From: Caulobacteraceae bacterium
GTDB taxonomy: Bacteria; Pseudomonadota; Alphaproteobacteria; Caulobacterales; Caulobacteraceae
Length of the DNA stretch: 8,130 nt
NCBI GenBank assembly: GCA_028291305.1
Contig: JAQGII010000515.1
Coordinates: forward strand, 1-8,130
Direction of reading: 5' to 3'
Numbering within the stretch: position 1 is the stretch's first letter; the number at the start of each line of letters is the position of its first letter. The position numbers and the translations under genes were made by a program. Positions 5,925 to 8,130 of the stretch are shown here, piece by piece. Below the pieces are notes generated by a model that ran no database searches, was not told where the DNA came from, and worked only from the letters and a program-made list of their open reading frames with translations.

Positions 5925-6569
5925 TCAGGGCTTGGCGGGTTTCGCAGGGGCGGGGGCCGCACCGGCGGCGGCCGGTTGGGCCGGGGCAGCCTGGTTGGCG
6001 TTGTAGAACACCCCGCGCACCCGCTCGGGCTTGTTGCGGCCGGTGGCGTTGGAGATGATGTCGGCGTGGCCGGTCTTCACCTGGATGACCAGTTTATCGC
6101 CCTTGATGACATTGTCGCCCTGCACCACGACGACGTCGCCGGTCATGGTGATGGTGTCGGGCGTCAGCTCATAGACCGCGTGGTTGCCGCGCGCCGTCTG
6201 GGTGTCCGAGACGAAGAAGACGTGCCCGTCGGCGATCAGGTGGTCCACCGCGCCCCAGTCGGCGCCCACCGAGGCGACGCCGCCGGCCCGGGGGTTGACG
6301 GTCTGGGGAGGGGCGGCCGGCTTGGCCGGCGCGTTCGGTTTGCCCTGGAAGTACACGTTGAGCGTGTCCGACACGAGGCGGCTGCCGTTCTGCACGGCCT
6401 CCACGTTGCCGCGCCAGATCGCCAGATGCTGCGCATCCACCATCTCCAGCTGGTCGGCTGTCACGTCGATCGGGCCCTTGCCGGCGGCGAGTTGAGCCTG
6501 AGCCGCGCCGGCCGCCAGGGCCGCTCCGACCAGGGACGCTACCGCCAATACCTGCGCCAGCCGTGTCAT
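5925..6569 (-). CDS. lptA: LPS periplasmic transport protein LptA (OstA-like)
   Basis: A 214-residue exported protein. Residues 1-25 are a signal peptide (MTRLAQVLAVASLVGAALAA, then GAAQAQ) with a probable cut after AQA at 25. The OstA beta-jellyroll region runs from about 33 to 190 (PIDVTADQLEMVDAQHLAIW, then GNVEAVQNGSRLVSDTLNVY; later GDVVVVQGDNVIKGDKLVIQ). The family forms a beta bridge carrying LPS across the periplasm between LptC and LptD. Two ATG codons compete. I chose 6569 because GAGGAG stands five bases before it; the ATG at 6581, four codons earlier, has a poorly spaced site. Odd points are a proline/alanine-rich insert at about 77-100 within the domain and a Pro/Ala/Lys tail from about 193 to the end. 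It lies 27 bases after lptC. Confidence 0.93.
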   Translation of the reverse strand: MTRLAQVLAVASLVGAALAAGAAQAQLAAGKGPIDVTADQLEMVDAQHLAIWRGNVEAVQNGSRLVSDTLNVYFQGKPNAPAKPAAPPQTVNPRAGGVASVGADWGAVDHLIADGHVFFVSDTQTARGNHAVYELTPDTITMTGDVVVVQGDNVIKGDKLVIQVKTGHADIISNATGRNKPERVRGVFYNANQAAPAQPAAAGAAPAPAKPAKP

Positions 6570-6596
6570 GGGACTCCTCATTCCTTGTCTGCCGCC

Positions 6597-7307
6597 TCAG
6601 CGCTTCGCTGAGGCCGGCTTCGCGCCGCCCGCCGCGCCGTGCTGCTCGATCCGCGCCTTGACCTGGCCGGTGAAGAACACGTGGGCGCCGCCGTCTCTGA
6701 CGGCATAGGACGAAGCGGCGATCCGGCCAAGAGGTCCTTGGCCTTCTATATGAAGCTCGCCGTCGACATTATTCTTCTGCAGGTCGACCACCGCATGTTC
6801 GGTGACGAAGCGATTGCCCGTCGAATCATCCAGATGGACCTGGCCGGTCAGGTTCAGGATGCGGGTGTCCTCGCGGTAGATCCCGTGCAGCGCCCGCACA
6901 TGGGTTTCGCCCTGCTCCGGTGAACCCAGGGTGAACACCGGCGCCTCGAGAGTGACGCGCGCGGAGTCGACATCGTCGCGCACGGCGCTGTCGGCCGACA
7001 GCAGATAGGGCTTCCCCTTCTCGTCGCGCCCCTGGAAATTCGGCCTGAGCATGCGGATGGGCATGTCGGCGCTTGGGTGCGCGGCGCCCAGCCGCCAGAA
7101 CAGCGTGCTGGCCGCGCCCCACACGAGCAGGACCAGCATTAGGCTGATCCCCACCGCCGGCAGGATGCGCCGCAGGCTGTGGATCAGGAAGGAGTGGCGG
7201 CGCCATTGGTTGCGCAGATGCTGGCGGCGCTGGATGGCCTCGGGGTCGAGCCCCGGCGGCACGGCGGCGTGGAACCGCGCCGCGGGGTCAGCTGTGGGCG
7301 AAGACAT
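6597..7307 (-). CDS. lptC: LPS export system protein LptC
   Basis: A 236-residue bitopic membrane protein. Residues 1-46 are a cytoplasmic, arginine-rich N-tail. A single membrane helix lies at about 47-70 (RILPAVGISLMLVLLVWGAA), and the periplasmic LptC/YrbK domain follows from about 80 to 220 (GRDEKGKPYLLSADSAVRDD at 93-112, GIYREDTRILNLTGQVHLDD at 142-161). The family receives LPS from LptBFG and passes it to LptA. The N-tail is longer than in E. coli LptC (191 residues in all), a trait also expected in Caulobacter relatives. The ATG at 7307 has GGGAGGAC four bases before it. Its first 20 bases overlap the end of nrnC in another frame, which suggests co-transcription and coupling. Confidence 0.92.
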   Translation of the reverse strand: MSSPTADPAARFHAAVPPGLDPEAIQRRQHLRNQWRRHSFLIHSLRRILPAVGISLMLVLLVWGAASTLFWRLGAAHPSADMPIRMLRPNFQGRDEKGKPYLLSADSAVRDDVDSARVTLEAPVFTLGSPEQGETHVRALHGIYREDTRILNLTGQVHLDDSTGNRFVTEHAVVDLQKNNVDGELHIEGQGPLGRIAASSYAVRDGGAHVFFTGQVKARIEQHGAAGGAKPASAKR

Positions 7308-7902
7308 CGACGTCCTCCCAGCCCGCCAGGTCCAGCTGGGCGCGAGAGGGCAGGAAGTCGAAACAGGCCTGGGCCAGCTCGGCGCGGCCTTCGCGCGCGA
7401 GCATCATGTCCAGCCTGGTCTTCAGGGCGTGCAGGTACAGCACGTCGGAGGCCGCATAGGTCACCTGCTCCGGGCTGAGCGTGGCGGCGCCCCAGTCGGA
7501 GGACTGCTGGGCCTTGGAGATCTCCGCGCTGAGCAGCTCGCGCACAAGGTCTTTCAACCCGTGCCTGTCGGTATAGGTGCGGGCCAGCTTGGAGGCGATC
7601 TTGGTGCAGTAGACGGGCGCGGTCACCACCCCAAGGTGCAGGGCGAACATGGCGATATCAAAGCGGCCGAAATGGAAGATCTTGAGGATGGTCGGGTCGG
7701 TCAGGACCCGCTTCAGGTTTGGCGCGCCGTAGGCCGGCCGGCGCAGCTGGACCAGGTGGGCGTCGCCGTTGCCGGCCGACAGCTGCACCACGCACAGCGG
7801 GTCGCGCCCGAGGCGCAGGCCCATGGTTTCGGAATCGACGGCGACCGAAGCGCCAAAGTCGATGTCGTCAGGAAGGTCCGCGTCGTGCAGGAAATTGGCC
7901 AC
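7288..7902 (-). CDS. nrnC: NrnC-type diribonuclease (DEDDy 3'-5' exoribonuclease)
   Basis: A 204-residue single-domain RNase D-fold enzyme without an HRDC domain. The DEDDy catalytic set is visible: Asp23 and Glu25 in VDSETMGL, Asp82 in FHFGRFDI, Tyr149 and Asp153 in EQVTYAASDVLYL. Length and phrases such as FHFGRFD, CTKIASKLARTYTDRHGLK and the C-terminal FAHS agree with my recollection of NrnC of Bartonella and other alphaproteobacteria. NrnC degrades dinucleotides and substitutes for Orn there, including pGpG from c-di-GMP breakdown. The start is GTG at 7902, because a TGA lies two codons upstream; the ribosome binding site (GGAG, 12 bases away) is weak. It begins 34 bases after the tRNA-Leu gene and overlaps lptC by 20 bases. 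A generic label would be ribonuclease D. Confidence 0.92.
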   Translation of the reverse strand: MANFLHDADLPDDIDFGASVAVDSETMGLRLGRDPLCVVQLSAGNGDAHLVQLRRPAYGAPNLKRVLTDPTILKIFHFGRFDIAMFALHLGVVTAPVYCTKIASKLARTYTDRHGLKDLVRELLSAEISKAQQSSDWGAATLSPEQVTYAASDVLYLHALKTRLDMMLAREGRAELAQACFDFLPSRAQLDLAGWEDVDVFAHS

Positions 7903-7936
7903 GGATGTTCAGGACTCCAGCGGATTCCGGAAGGGG

Positions 7937-8023
<87 letters not shown>

Positions 8024-8044
8024 AAGGCTTGCAGCGAGCGGCGA

Positions 8045-8073
8045 CAGATAGTTCGGGCGCCATGGCCGGTCAA
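8045..8073 (-). promoter_or_regulatory. Promoter of the tRNA-Leu gene
   Basis: On the minus strand TTGACC (8073-8068) and TATCTG (8050-8045) are separated by exactly 17 bases. The -35 fits TTGAC(A/G) well and the -10 is moderate, as often seen in Caulobacterales. Predicted initiation is near 8038, about 15 bases before the mature tRNA 5' end, a normal leader length. It may also drive nrnC and the lpt genes by read-through. Nothing recognisable was seen between 8074 and the right edge. Confidence 0.6.
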
Positions 8074-8130
8074 CCAGGATGGCTCTGCGGCGAAGGTTCG
8101 CGCCCGTCGAGCCTGCCGCCGGATCGTGCA

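Noticed and set aside
5060..6058. Plus-strand open frame of 332 codons antisense to lptB
   Set aside because: Its composition is that of a shadow frame, and it crosses from lptB into lptA where both real genes have full motif sets.

Overview
This is a strongly GC-rich bacterial chromosome segment, and almost every gene is on the minus strand. The gene set and order point to an alphaproteobacterium, most likely of the Caulobacterales (Caulobacter/Phenylobacterium type). Supporting signs are an NrnC-type diribonuclease, the lptC-lptA-lptB-rpoN-hpf-ptsN order, a long-form hibernation factor and GC-rich third codon positions. The order-level placement is inference from gene content, not from a search.

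Reading in the direction of transcription (right to left): a promoter and a tRNA-Leu(CAG) gene lie at 7937-8073. Then come nrnC (7288-7902), lptC (6597-7307, overlapping nrnC by 20 bases), lptA (5925-6569) and lptB (5099-5854). Next is a two-gene pair: a WaaE-like family 2 glycosyltransferase (4176-5000) and a NodB-like polysaccharide deacetylase protein (3418-4176), joined by a one-base TGATG overlap. After these come rpoN (1780-3291), hpf (1064-1690) and ptsN (546-1010). A gap of about 480 bases with no convincing gene follows, and a probable partial gene with a signal peptide runs off the left edge.

How the genes work together: LptC, LptA and LptB are parts of the lipopolysaccharide export machine (inner-membrane tether, periplasmic bridge and cytoplasmic ATPase). 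The inserted glycosyltransferase resembles LPS-core sugar transferases, so with the coupled deacetylase-like protein it may build or trim part of the surface glycan that Lpt exports. RpoN (sigma-54), Hpf (ribosome hibernation) and PtsN (nitrogen PTS EIIA) form the well-known regulatory block that follows lptB in many proteobacteria. NrnC completes RNA turnover by degrading dinucleotides.

Most of the window is a conserved housekeeping region. The parts that look less ordinary are the glycosyltransferase/deacetylase pair between lptB and rpoN, a possible promoter placed so that hpf mRNA would be leaderless, and the long gene-free stretch left of ptsN with small repeats and hairpins. I found no CRISPR array, insertion sequence, phage gene or clearly novel defence system.
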